DNA from: Gnetum montanum
Lineage: Eukaryota > Streptophyta > Gnetopsida > Gnetales > Gnetaceae
NCBI GenBank assembly: GCA_015680685.1
Contig: MNCI01005895.1
Location: 66,443 to 130,442 of the forward strand
DNA: 64,000 nucleotides
Reading direction: 5' to 3'
Shown here: positions 12,877 to 22,719 of the stretch, in pieces
How positions within the stretch are numbered: position 1 is the first letter of the stretch
Layout of the letters: every line of letters begins with the position of its first letter
The notes under the pieces: model-generated
What the model was told of the DNA's origin: nothing
Seen by the model: only the letters and a program-made list of their open reading frames with translations
Database searches by the model: none
Translations under genes and position numbers: made by a program

Positions 12877-12911
12877 GGACCAGCCGGTCCAGTACTGGAC
12901 CTGTGCGGTCC
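12877..12911. other. Nested palindrome
   Basis: A perfect 16-base palindrome, GGTCCAGTACTGGACC (12886-12901), sits between outer GGACC and GGTCC arms, so the region can form a stem with a second outer pair. It is in a locally GC-rich pocket within AT-rich DNA. No gene is recognised around it. Confidence 0.6.
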
Positions 12912-13394
12912 TCTCTAATAATTTATTTTGTTTTGTTTTTAGATTTTCAAGCTTCTTTTAGCTAATGGGGATATTTGTTACTCATATTTTCATTCTGGTA
13001 GGGATGTTGAACTATGAAGATGCTATCTCCAACCAAGTTTTTGAATTTTTTTAATCTTATTTTAAAAATCAATAATAATAATAATAACAAAACTGTAATA
13101 TTCTCTATTTTGTTTCAACCTTTTCTTTATCAGTTATTCCAAGAGGTATGATCTCTTGTCTTTGTTAAGTATTGGTTCATATGCAATCAAGAAATACCAT
13201 TTTAAATTTAAAGCCTTTGTTTGTATTTGAAGTTTATGTTAATTTCTCTCTTGTTTTAAACTTTCATTTTCTGAAATGGATAGCTATTTTATTTAAATTT
13301 CTTTCTCAATTTGGACAGATTTCATTTAAACTTCCGATCAAAGTTATTTAAAATTATCAGCATTATTGAATGTGATAATGCTTACCTTTTAAAA

Positions 13395-13957
13395 NNNNNN
13401 NNNNNNNNNNNNNNNNNNNNNNNNNNNNNNNNNNNNNNNNNNNNNNNNNNNNNNNNNNNNNNNNNNNNNNNNNNNNNNNNNNNNNNNNNNNNNNNNNNNN
13501 NNNNNNNNNNNNNNNNNNNNNNNNNNNNNNNNNNNNNNNNNNNNNNNNNNNNNNNNNNNNNNNNNNNNNNNNNNNNNNNNNNNNNNNNNNNNNNNNNNNN
13601 NNNNNNNNNNNNNNNNNNNNNNNNNNNNNNNNNNNNNNNNNNNNNNNNNNNNNNNNNNNNNNNNNNNNNNNNNNNNNNNNNNNNNNNNNNNNNNNNNNNN
13701 NNNNNNNNNNNNNNNNNNNNNNNNNNNNNNNNNNNNNNNNNNNNNNNNNNNNNNNNNNNNNNNNNNNNNNNNNNNNNNNNNNNNNNNNNNNNNNNNNNNN
13801 NNNNNNNNNNNNNNNNNNNNNNNNNNNNNNNNNNNNNNNNNNNNNNNNNNNNNNNNNNNNNNNNNNNNNNNNNNNNNNNNNNNNNNNNNNNNNNNNNNNN
13901 NNNNNNNNNNNNNNNNNNNNNNNNNNNNNNNNNNNNNNNNNNNNNNNNNNNNNNNNN
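13395..13957. other. Assembly gap, 563 N
   Basis: A run of N. Any open frame crossing it is an artefact. The left end of the LINE relic at 13958 is hidden in it. Confidence 0.99.
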
Positions 13958-14710
13958 TCTTTTGAAAATGTGTGGTACATCTACGTTTCCAAATATTATA
14001 TAAGATGATGGGCCTAAGGATCTTCCATAGGAAATGAGAGTTTTTAGACTTGATAGGTAAGAAACCAAACATTACCGCCTCTTGTGTAAGAGTGCATGAG
14101 GGAAAAACCTTAGAGGCCCATTCCCATGCATGCTGAGCAAATGGGCAAAGCCAAAAAACATGGACAAAGGTTTCAGGGTCATTACATAAAGGGCACTTAG
14201 GGGAGTGAATCCCAAGGTATGCTAAATGTTTCCGATTGGGAGACTTTGATGAAGAAAACACCAAAGGAATTGTTGAATTTTAGGAAGAGTCGAGAGATGC
14301 CAAATTTGGTTGAAAAGAGAGATCCAAAAATCCTCAGTTTCTTGTTTAGTCCAGGATCGATTACAGCGTAGAATGACTTCGGAAGAATCGTGTAACAATT
14401 GGAAGGGAACATGTGGCCTATAAGGAAAATTTTTTGACCCATTAGACCAATAGAGGCCATGAAATAGACCTTGGATAGCACCATCAAGGCGTAAAGATTG
14501 ATGAAGAAATGTATGTATCTGGTGGAAGCAAAGCCTCATTGCTTTCGAAGCGCCATATAGGTTTTCGAAGGCTTCCCAAGAAATCCATTGATTAGCAAGG
14601 CAAAGACAATTGAGGGAAATCACTCCCTTCCGGTACCAAATAATGGCTAATCTTGCATTAGTAATGGCAAGAGGGGCAGGGGTCAAGGGTAACCACCAAG
14701 GGCAAAGCAT
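13958..14710 (-). pseudogene. LINE (non-LTR) ORF2 3' part with zf-RVT domain
   Basis: Two minus-strand frames, 14710-14222 and 14264-13958, join through one frameshift. The first carries the region after the reverse transcriptase and ends IQQFLWCFLHQSLPIGN; the second carries the zinc-binding zf-RVT motif CPLCNDPETFVHVFWLC followed by AWEWASKVF. In plant LINEs this domain lies at the C-terminal end of ORF2, after the reverse transcriptase. The relic is on the same strand as the kinase pseudogene next to it and starts about 280 bases past that gene's stop. The remainder is lost in the N run. Confidence 0.8.
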
Positions 14711-14987
14711 GGGAAGGAGAGTAGGGTTAAGATGGACAAAATAATACTTTTGTATTCATAATACAAATTACGAAAAACCGACTTTTTTATGGTACGCGTA
14801 GCCTACGTAACAAACAAACAAAATCAAACCATAAACAATGTTTTTAGCGGTTATACTTTTGTGTATCTTCCAGAGGCTAGCATTTTATATTAGTGCCTTC
14901 CCTGACCCAACAATGCGGTCATTTTGCAGGTTCCAACATCAGAGTCAAATAGTTGCCAAACACACCAATACTTTAACTTTAGCTCTT
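14711..14987. other. Between LINE relic and CRK stop; likely CRK 3' UTR
   Basis: No coding sequence. On the minus strand it is downstream of the CRK stop. I do not see a clear poly-A signal that would fix the end. Confidence 0.4.
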
Positions 14988-15296
14988 CTAGCGAGGAGTG
15001 AATGTGGAAGAAAGTGTTCCATGTGAATCGGATTGGGAAGAAGATGAAGTGTGACTGACATTTATAAGACCAGGCTGCATTTCTTGACCTTGAAGAAGAG
15101 ACATAGGATTTGAATACTGTGCTTTGCCAACCAACATTGCCACAACCTCCACCATTGATGGTCTCTGTGGAGCTGCAGCCTGCGTGCACAGCAGAGCTAT
15201 CTTTATCACTCTCACCAGTTCTTCCTCTTTATAGTTCTTCTCCATCGCCTCATCTACCAAGTCCAGCAACTCGGCAGCTTGGTACAGCTTCCATGC
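14988..15296 (-). pseudogene. CRK exon 7: C-lobe end and tail
   Basis: Encodes the last part of the kinase: KLYQAAELLDLVDEAM, IKIALLCTQ, RPSMVEVVAMLVG, then a Ser-rich tail (SHTSSSSQSDSHGT) to a stop at 14988-14990. The frame is open throughout and is preceded by a TTTCTGCAG acceptor. The 14760-14987 stretch beyond the stop would hold the 3' UTR. Confidence 0.85.
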
Positions 15297-15491
15297 CTGC
15301 AGAAAAATAAATATTCACGTCTCATGAGTCATGTGAATATGCTGATCTAACATATGTAGATATCTAAGATGTAAAAAGTTATAATTTCAGTTTGATACAT
15401 TGATCTTTTTAAAACAGTTAATAAATGAATCAGGTTTGTTTGGGTAAATTTCAGTGAGCTGTCTGTCTATGTAAGAACTAAGAAGTTTACC

Positions 15492-15641
15492 CATTCCAGA
15501 AGATATTGCATGTGTGGAGGCTGCTTGGTATCAATGCTCTTCCTGCCGCTTATGATTTCAAGAATCACAACTCCATAGCTGAACACATCTGCTTTTTCTG
15601 TCAGCTGTCCGTGGAAAGCATATTCAGGAGCTGTGTATCCC
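15492..15641 (-). pseudogene. CRK exon 6: activation segment end to subdomain X
   Basis: Starts after GCAG and encodes [20 protein letters not shown], then [15 protein letters not shown] and QYLLEW, ending at a GT donor at 15491. It contains the APE motif of the kinase. The 150-base size and boundaries match the sixth exon of typical plant CRK genes. The preceding exon with HRDIK and DFG is absent from the 296 bases upstream. Confidence 0.8.
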
Positions 15642-15936
15642 CTGCTTGGTTTTCGTTATCACATATGAAAAAGCTCGTATTCGTTATTGCTAAAATAATA
15701 TCCGGATTCACTTAAGGCAGGGCTAAAAACGGTGTTTATGAACATTGTACTACATGGCTCTCAAAGACAAGGGTATATCAAAGTAGTATACGTGAACATG
15801 ATTATCGATGTGGTAATTAAAATAATAGTTGGTGTCAAACTACACTAACGGGTGCAGATGGCAAGGAAGAAACAAAGAAATATAATAACAATAGTAAGGA
15901 TTCAGAAGGGTGGCTGAATCAAAGTGGGTAACTAAC
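15642..15936 (-). other. CRK intron(s) that should contain exon 5
   Basis: Between exon 4 and exon 6. Reading the minus strand in three frames I find no HRD, no DFG and no stretch resembling a kinase catalytic loop, so the exon has been lost rather than just mutated. Confidence 0.65.
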
Positions 15937-16149
15937 CGAAAAGAAATCTGTCAAGGCTGCTGTTGGACATGAAATCGTAGACAAGAAGATGGTGAGGACC
16001 CACGTTGCAGCAACCCAAGAGCCGAACCAAATTCTTATGACGGACGTTGGAGATTAGCCTCACCTCGCTTTCAAATTCCCTCATAACCCGTGCGCTCTCC
16101 CCACTGATCGTCACTTCACTGCTACCTCTCTTCCGTTTTCTAGAACTCC
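15937..16149 (-). pseudogene. CRK exon 4: kinase lysine to subdomain V, frameshifted
   Basis: Begins GVLENGREVAVK, which includes the ATP-anchoring lysine. The frame then breaks: the bases after AAG run straight into a TGA, consistent with loss of about four bases compared with the usual KKL continuation. In the next frame the exon continues RVMREFESEVRLISNVRHKN, LVRLLGCC, then YDFMSNSSLDRFLFG and a GT donor. Confidence 0.8.
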
Positions 16150-16296
16150 CTGCAATGAATTAAATCAAAATTCATATTCACAAAACCGAAATGCTCCTTT
16201 AGATTTAGTTGTGAAATGTTCCTTTAGATTTAGATTCTAAATAGATATATAATTTTACCAAATATATATCCATATATTCATAGAAGGAATGGTAAC

Positions 16297-16477
16297 CTTA
16301 TAAACTTCACCAAAGCCTCCCTGTCCAAGCTTATTGGTTTGGCTGAATCCACCCGTGGCCTTCTCCAGAACTTTCAGTTTGAACTCAACAGGGCCCCTCA
16401 ACTCCGTTGTTAGAAGCCTATTGTTCTCTGCTCCAATTTTGGCACCAATGTTTCCGTACATATTAGAATTTAAGCTT
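16297..16477 (-). pseudogene. CRK exon 3: juxtamembrane and Gly-rich loop
   Basis: Encodes [18 protein letters not shown] and the ATP-binding Gly-rich loop [11 protein letters not shown], ending at a GT donor. The [10 protein letters not shown] start is the normal N-terminal edge of CRK kinase domains. The exact 5' splice acceptor is unclear: the phase from exon 2 does not fit the first AG, so a small mutation may lie there. Confidence 0.8.
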
Positions 16478-16591
16478 TTGCTTTTATTTAATAATAAAAA
16501 ATATAATTATCACATAAATAGAATGTGATAATCATGCTGATACATACACATATATAAATGACGGAAGATTAATAGTTAGGTGATTCAATAC

Positions 16592-16723
16592 CTTGTCCAA
16601 TTTTACGAGGAAAACACGGCAACATATTGAACCAGTAGAGAAGTACCAAACACATGACTAATACTCCACAAACTCCTACTACAACTCCCAGTATTATCCA
16701 TATCGTTGTTTTAGCACTGCCCC
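16592..16723 (-). pseudogene. CRK exon 2: transmembrane segment
   Basis: Starts after a GTGTAG acceptor. It encodes GGSAKTTIWIILGVVVG and then a second hydrophobic run to LLYWFNMLP, a single membrane-spanning helix followed by basic PRK. Phase 1 joins with the DUF26 exon. The donor is CAAG/GTATTG at 16592/16591. Confidence 0.8.
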
Positions 16724-16857
16724 CTACACGAACCAACAAAAAATTAACTTTTTATTTAGTGAATCAACAAAAAAATACCTTTTTACTTCTCTGGTTCAAA
16801 CAGTAGACTACAAGTAAACTTTCAATTGAAAATAAAGGTCGTTAAAAATCAAAAAAC

Positions 16858-17206
16858 CTGAAGAAAGAAAACGGGCAAGATCAGTGGTATAATCTAATGA
16901 GAAAAAGCTGGATGTAGAGTAGCGAAGGTAGCATCCATCATCAAAAGGACGGCCCTGCGATCTGGGCAGGCAGTTCTTGATATTCTTCAGCGCAAGATCC
17001 AGGCACTGTTGACATCCGGATTTCGTCACAGTTCTCAAGCAATAACCCAAAACATAAACGCTCCTGTAATTACTATTACTATTATCATTTAACTCAGACT
17101 CAAAACATAAACGCTCCTGTAATTACTATTACTATTATCATTTAACTCAGACTCAATTTTCCGGACTTGAGCAGCAAACAAATTATGCGTTCTTGGAGCC
17201 ACAGTA
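16858..17206 (-). pseudogene. CRK exon 1, 3' part: second DUF26
   Basis: The sequence right of the LINE resumes in the frame of the upstream piece (VTVAPRTHNLFAAQVRKIE), then meets the 53-bp duplication that shifts the frame to a stop. After the second copy it continues as the second DUF26: CLRTVTKSGCQQC, then RPFDDGCYLRYS. The exon ends at a CAG/GTTTTT donor at 16858/16857. Without the LINE and one duplicate copy, exon 1 would be continuous, which dates both events after the gene was functional. Confidence 0.8.
17049..17154. repeat. 53-bp perfect tandem duplication in CRK exon 1
   Basis: Copies at 17049-17101 and 17102-17154 are identical, each beginning AAAACATAAACGCTCCTG and ending AACTCAGACTC. 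Because 53 is not a multiple of three, the duplication shifts the frame. The word AACTCAGACTCA occurs a third time at 17205-17217, touching the LINE insertion point, so repair or insertion activity at this spot may have produced it. Confidence 0.95.
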
Positions 17207-17216
17207 ACTCAGACTC

Positions 17217-17250
<34 letters not shown>

Positions 17251-17394
17251 CTTCTCTGCCGCGAAGGCACACCGCGGCTCCCGAAACGGACTGATTCAGC
17301 GCCTCCTGCAAGGTAAGTCGCCGACGCGCGCTGGCAGCCTCCTGCACTACTGGCGGCAGGTGTGGGAATGGCGGCCAACGGACCCCGTTTCGGT

Positions 17395-18345
17395 TCCCGT
17401 GAACAGAGTTTTGAACCAGGCCAATAATTTCCGGCTCCTGAGGCCATTCACACGCCAGGAGCTACACGCGGCACTGCAGGGAATGCCTGCCAACAAGGCG
17501 CCTGGGCCAGACGGCTGGCCCATTTAATTTTTTGCAAATTTTGAGGATGTTCTCGGGAAAAACCTGCTGGACGCGTTTAACCACATGTTGGCACTGAGAC
17601 AGGTGCGAAATGAAATTAATTGCTCGCGCGTGGTGTTACTGCCGAATTGGGGTCTGTAACTCTTTGTTGCGGTTATTCTCCTGCCTGCTTGTGGCCAGCT
17701 TGTGGCCAGCTTGTGGCCAGACTGCAGCCGCTCATGATGCGGCTTGTGGGAAAGCACCACGTAGCGTTTAAAGCACCACGCAGCGTTTATGAAGGGACGC
17801 CACTTGCAGGACCAGGTTCTGCTGCTCTAGGAGATCCAGCACTCCCTTCGGGCTGCCAAACTTCCGGGCCTGTTCATCAAGCTGGACATTACCAAGGCCT
17901 ACGATTCCGTTAGTTGGGCCACCTTGAAGTCTGTTTTGCTCGCTAAAGGGTTTGACCCGACTTTCGTTGACCTCTGCCTGCAGATCCAGCATGGAGGACG
18001 GTTCTCGATTGATATTGATGGGCAGTTGTGGGGCTTTCATGGGACCGGTCGAGGGCTGCGCCAAGGAGACCCACTCTCCCCGCTCCTCTTCCTGATGTTG
18101 ATGGACCTCCTGCACACTTACTATACGAAGGAAGGGGTTCTAGGGTTGAATGTGCACGGCATTCACTGCCTCTCTGCCCACTTCGCGGATGACACCATGA
18201 TCTACACCAGGGCTGTGGTTCCGCAAGCCAGGGCGATGGCCTGGTGCCCAACCCAGGGAAATCTATGCTTTTTTTCACCCACACTCACCCGTCGGTGTGC
18301 AGCAAAATCGTCCAAATCCTGGGGATTCTCCCGGGGCGGCTGATG
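17395..18345 (+). pseudogene. LINE ORF2 reverse transcriptase
   Basis: From 17400 the translation reads FRLLRPFTRQELHAALQGMP and NKAPGPDGW, the usual start of plant LINE reverse transcriptase. After a broken stretch (17520-17830) it resumes with IKLDITKAYDSVSW (first catalytic Asp region), then RGLRQGDPLSPLLF and FADDTMIY, whose two Asp are the catalytic pair. Frame changes at about 17530, 17650-17830 and 18240 kill the enzyme. The three core motifs are all intact, so decay is mild. Confidence 0.85.
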
Positions 18346-18477
18346 AAAAGTACCTGAGCATTCCCATGCATAACTGGCAGGCAGCAAACCTGGCAGGCGC
18401 TTATTGCAAGGATTCAGAAGCACGCAGCCCACTGGACTAATAATTTCCTGACTCGTAAGGGGAAGATGGTGTTGGCG

Positions 18478-19383
18478 TCCTCGGTGTTAGGGGCCATGGC
18501 GCGGTTTGCTGCTTCGGTGGCCTCCCCGCCCCTCGGCGTCACTGCTAAGATTGACCAGACTATCCGCAATTTCGTTTGGTCTGGCGGCAAGGGGGAAAAT
18601 AAGATGCATCTGTTGGCATGGCCAAAAATCGTGCGGCCCCGGTAGGGGGGGGGGGTTGGTCTCCTCCCCTTCTCCCTGGAGGTGGCCCTGGGACGTCATA
18701 GGCTCCTCCAGCGCCTGGTCCCTGGCAATGAGGACCCCTCCCTCTGGGTGCAAATCCTGAGGGAAAAATACAGCCCTTGGACGGCGGCTAACTCTGACTC
18801 CCACATTTGGAGGTAGCTCTGCGCTCAGGTTAGGGCGATGGACAACGTGGAGGAGATCCACCTGCACCCCCGTCAGCTCCTACAGAAGCTGTTCCCTGCC
18901 AACCCGTGCTGGAAGCGGTTGTTGAAGGGCATTCTTCCGGAAAAAATCAAAGCCTTTGGGTGGCTAATCCTCCACCAGGCCCTCCCTGTCCGTGCTACGC
19001 TACAGGCCCAGGGCATGGCAATCAATAATCTGTGCCCTATGTGCAATCAGCATGCCGAAACACAGCAGCACTTTGTTCTTGAGTGTCAAGTAACCAAGCA
19101 GCTATGGAGAACGGCAGGGCTCCGCTCTCCGGAATTCTCTGGCAACTCGGCAACGCTGGCGGAGCTCCGCTCTCCGGAATTCTCTGGCAACTCGGCAACG
19201 CTGGCGGCGCTCTGGGTCCTATGGCGGGCCAGGAATGACTGCATTTTCAAAGGTACAGCACTCCCCCCCGTGAGCATCCTTGCTAGAAAGACTCGGAAGC
19301 TTTGGAACGAAATTGCCTCATCAATGGCTCCTCCCACCACCTCCGAACCTTTCCAGCAGCTGGCGCAAACGCGGTGGGGGTAG
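18478..19383 (+). pseudogene. LINE ORF2 C-terminal part with zf-RVT zinc domain
   Basis: Continues from the reverse transcriptase: AKIDQTIRNFVWSGG, then DPSLWVQILREKYSPW and, from 18838, an open frame of 181 residues with the zinc motif CPMCNQHAETQQHFVLEC and VLWRARNDCIFKG. The zf-RVT domain is a nucleic-acid-binding module at the end of plant LINE ORF2. One TAG at 18642 and one at 18814 interrupt the upstream part. A 15-residue in-frame repeat is present (see 19119-19208). Confidence 0.85.
19119..19208 (+). repeat. 45-bp in-frame tandem duplication in LINE ORF2
   Basis: Two copies, 19119-19163 and 19164-19208, each encoding LRSPEFSGNSATLA plus one residue. Because 45 is a multiple of three, the frame is kept. 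It lies between the zinc motif and the WRARND block. Confidence 0.9.
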
Positions 19384-19882
19384 GGGGGGCCACCTTGCAC
19401 GGTGGGAACACCCCCCACGACGGAGCCCCAGAGTGGACAAGCCCTGGACAGCTCCATGAGGACGAGAGGTAGGAATGTAATGCTGGCATCTCTGACTTTC
19501 TCGGGGAACATACCCCGATCCTCCCTATGCAGGCTTGGGTTGCGAGCGCCCCCAATACGCGTAGGATCGGCATCGCCCAGATCATTGACGAATATAGACG
19601 TCGAAGGGCGGAAGGGCCGGAACAGCCCAGGAAGGGCAACAAATAAGGACTGTCCGCGTCTCCCGGACGCCTGCCGTCGCGGGTTGACGGGGCGCCCTGG
19701 GTGGGGTTTTCTTTGACGAAAAATTGGTCTTTTATTCTTGGGGGTGGGTTGCCTTTTTGGCTGCCGTGTGCCCTTGGCAGGGATCTCCTTGTCCGATGGG
19801 GCCAGCAGCCCTGGCCCACGCTGTACCCATGTATAGCTTTTTTTTTTTTTTTTTTTTTAGTTAATATAGCCTGACCTTTGTC
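19384..19882 (+). other. LINE 3' untranslated region
   Basis: GC-rich non-coding tail between the ORF2 stop and the poly-A. A T tract at 19838-19858 precedes the A tract. Open frames in it show no motif. Confidence 0.6.
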
Positions 19883-19900
19883 AAAAAAAAAAAAAAAAAA

Positions 19901-20423
19901 CTATGTCAGACAACAAATTTTGTACGGAAGTACAGAATGAGTTCGGAACATTTCCAGAAGCAACAGCTGTTTTGGCACATACACATAAGAAGGTATTGCC
20001 GGGACCTGTTAAATCTGAGTAGAAATTGTTGCCCTCGTATCTCATGAAGCAGCCGTCGTAAATGGCTCTGGCGCCTGATACTGCGGAGCAGTTTTTGATC
20101 TGTTTTGCAGAAGCGTTGAAGCAGAAGCGGCAATCCGAGGAATTCTTATCAGGCCTGCACTGGAACAGTGCGCACACAGAATCTGTTTCAGAAACCTGCT
20201 GTGCTGTGGCGAGATTCCCAGATAATGATGAAATGTTGGATCTCATTCTGGCCAGAACAGCTGCCAGATTTTCGGTGAGCAGAGTGGTGTTCCGGCTTTT
20301 CACAGGGCTGCAGCCCTGACCCAACAAATTGACTTCTGGATCTCCATGAACATGAATTACAACGCCCATAACAACGCAGGCAAATATCATCAGAATTTTC
20401 GTAATTTGCAGGCGACCGCTCAT
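19901..20423 (-). pseudogene. CRK exon 1, 5' part: signal peptide and first DUF26
   Basis: The chosen start, the ATG at 20421-20423 (MSGRLQITKILMIFACVVMG), gives a clean hydrophobic signal peptide. An in-frame ATG at 20549 would put a hydrophilic leader in front, so it is rejected. The DUF26 signature C-x8-C-x2-C is present as CRPDKNSSDCRFC, followed by YDGCFMRYEGNNF. In this family the cysteines form disulphides in a ligand- or sugar-binding-like fold. The frame stays open until it runs into the poly-A of the inserted LINE at 19900. Confidence 0.85.
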
Positions 20424-21633
20424 CTCTGCGATTAAAAATGGTCTTAACTCTCCGCTTCCAGGGCTCCGTTTGCTGATGTTTGTACTAAGAAAACAGAAAC
20501 TAGACACCATTTCTGTGACGTTTGCCCAGCTACAGTTCCATCGTTGCATGTATACTAGTCAGACATCGGGAAAACCATAAACTCATTCACAACGCTTCAT
20601 TGACTCACAACGGTTCGGTTCATAGGTCACGGAAACCATAAACTCATTCACAACGCTTCATTGACTCACAACGGTTCATAGGTCACTTGATGTAACCTAT
20701 CTATCCATGTACGATGTACACTTCATGTAACCTATCCATAGATATAACAATCTATCCTTCCATGTACGATCTACAACAATTCATAAGTCACTTCATATAA
20801 CCTATCCATAGCAACGATTCATAGGTCACTTCATATAACCTATCCATAAAACAATCTATCCATGCACGATTCATAATAGATCTGGATTGAATCTATCCAT
20901 GCATGATTCATAATAGATCTGGATTGATTTATGGTTTGCCGCAAGACATACATATATTCCAACAACATTTCCCACAAGACATGCATATATTCCAACGAGA
21001 CATGCATATATTCCAACAACAATGAAGGTTAGAAAGTTGGTTACAGGTTGAACTACTTGGATCACTGCACCTGGTCCTGATAAGGGTTGCTGGAGGAGTT
21101 TGTTGAATATAATTACCAGTGGACACGGAGATCTTAGGAGGTCTTAGGTTAAATTCTGTCTTTTGAAAGCCTACTAGGACATTTTTCCGATACATGGTTA
21201 TATGCTTGGCCTAAGGATTTTTACTCAAAGGTAAAGTACCAGATTTGTTGCACAGCAAGATCAAAGGTGCATTGGAAGTAGAGCTACAATGCCAATTATG
21301 AAGTATGATATGTAGTAGTAGTTTGAGCAAAAAGTAGGGAGCAAGGGAGAAGGGTAGAGGTAAACTACAAAGAGGTTACATTCATCTCACCATGGAAATG
21401 TGTGTCACTAGTAACAAGACCCAAAGCAATAGTTTTTTTTAATGAAGTCCTAATAGTGGGTGGAGTTCTAGTGGAAGAGTGAGATGAGTAGTGGAGCAAC
21501 CATTGCTACTACTATAACAATAGCTACTACCAGTAGTATCAACAGCCATTCTCATTGGTAATGGTGACCATTCTTGTTGGTTATGACATGCTTAATTATG
21601 GGCACCAAATGTACAAGAACCCATGAATCTAAC
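20424..21633. other. Region upstream of CRK; tandem repeats, copia LTR tail
   Basis: For the minus-strand kinase this is the promoter side. It holds a patchwork of short tandem repeats (20566-21030) and then sequence below the copia 3' LTR start at 21634. No second copy of that LTR is visible, so its far end cannot be fixed. No coding sequence recognised. Confidence 0.4.
20566..21030. repeat. Tandem repeat cluster upstream of CRK
   Basis: Three repeat types in a row: an approximately 70-bp unit beginning GGAAACCATAAACTCATTCAC (two copies, 20568-20690); a shorter unit built from TTCATAGGTCACTTCATATAA and AACCTATCCAT words (20690-20850); and a unit containing TATATTCCAACAA after GACATGCA (20945-21020, three copies). 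The copies differ by small changes. Confidence 0.75.
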
Positions 21634-22719
21634 ATTCTCCCACTCGGGCATGATAGGGTATGCTATAAGAGCTCTAATTCCACTTATCTAGCAATTGATT
21701 ACTTTTACATATGCAAATTCATGATGCAACCCATCGAGTTCTCTTTTCATGTGTGCGAGCTCTATATTGATAACTAGTTAAGGCCAATATAGACACATTA
21801 ACCCTTGAGTAGTTTATAGATACCCCAAAGATATTGAAAGCACATTGTTCTAAATTCCCTTAAGATCTACAATTAACCTCTCATTTATAATTCACATTAC
21901 AAAATATTCATGATATCATCACTCAAAAATAATATAATTTGTCAATGGTGAATAAAGTGCATATATGTGATCAAAATGTCTACATTTACCTCACTGTCAT
22001 TAAGCTTCAAATCAATTGCTTTGTTAGTGATGTCATATGATGCCACATCTTGTAGCACTTCAAAATAGCTATCATCAACCTTTTTCTTTATGACATAGTT
22101 AAAAGTCCAAAAAAGACATATGTAAAACAACTATGTTGAATCTGCAAGGACTTACATGACAAGAAAGTAGGGATTCATTCACTCACATCCTTATTCTTAG
22201 TTGAATAGTGCATATACCACTAAGTACATGCTATAGTAAAGAGTCTCTACTAAAAGTAAACATATATATATCTCTCTAATATTGTATGAACCTTAGTTCA
22301 TTTACTTCTTAACTAAATAACTTAAGTTCTTTATGGTACTATGAAAGAAAATGGAAACTTGCATTCAACTCTATATTTTAAGCTAATATGAATTGTGAGT
22401 TCATTCATATTTAATCTCCTTATAAAGGCTTCATCTTGGTTTTTATACCAAGGAAATACTTTAGATGTATTATCCTTTGCTCTCTAATCTATAAGTATCA
22501 AAGGATGATTATTTGTGTGAGTAAACCAATCAAGCATGATGACATATGTATAGAATTCATTAACATGCAATGAAAGAAAAAACACTTATGCCATATATGA
22601 AAGAGAAAGTATGTGTATAAATGAAAAATGTTCTCAATACATGATATAAGAAGTGATCACTCATACACGCAATTAAATTCTGTTTAGCCCAAAATGCTTT
22701 AGCATGAGCCATGAATGCA

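Larger units (their letters stand above)
17219..19900 (+). mobile_element. GC-rich LINE inserted in CRK exon 1, 5'-truncated
   Basis: A plus-strand non-LTR retrotransposon, opposite to the kinase. It ends in a run of 18 A at 19883-19900, and its base composition is clearly richer in G and C than the flanks. It starts with 32 T (17219-17250) and enters ORF2 well inside the reverse transcriptase region, so the endonuclease part is missing, as in normal 5' truncation. Removing it rejoins the kinase exon in frame. Only a partial target duplication is visible (GTCTGA-like words on both edges). A T tract at 19838-19858 precedes the tail. Reverse transcription of LINE RNA at a nicked target is how the family inserts. 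Confidence 0.85.
14988..20423 (-). pseudogene. Cysteine-rich receptor-like kinase (CRK/DUF26) pseudogene
   Basis: This is the only host gene recognised. In family terms it would be a plasma-membrane receptor kinase with two extracellular DUF26 domains, one transmembrane helix and a Ser/Thr kinase. The usual seven-exon CRK layout can be followed on the minus strand: exon 1 (20423-19901 and about 17206-16858, split by a LINE), exon 2 transmembrane (16723-16592), exon 3 (about 16477-16297), exon 4 (16149-15937), exon 6 (15641-15492) and exon 7 (15296-14988). Exon 5, which should hold the HRD catalytic loop and DFG metal-binding motif, was not found between 15937 and 15641. Further damage: the LINE insertion, a 53-bp tandem duplication in exon 1 and a frameshift just after the VAVK lysine. 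No active kinase can be made. Exon positions come from GT/AG signals read by eye. Confidence 0.85.

Noticed and set aside
13311-14264. Long open frames of 200-290 codons crossing 13395-13957
   Set aside because: They only exist because the 563 N translate as X. The real coding part is the LINE piece right of the gap.
17142-17447. Minus-strand frame with a poly-lysine run
   Set aside because: It is the reverse reading of the LINE 5' T tract joined to CRK sequence, with no protein of its own.
20424-20549. Upstream in-frame ATG at 20549 as the CRK start
   Set aside because: It would place about 42 hydrophilic residues before the signal peptide. The ATG at 20423 gives a normal signal peptide.
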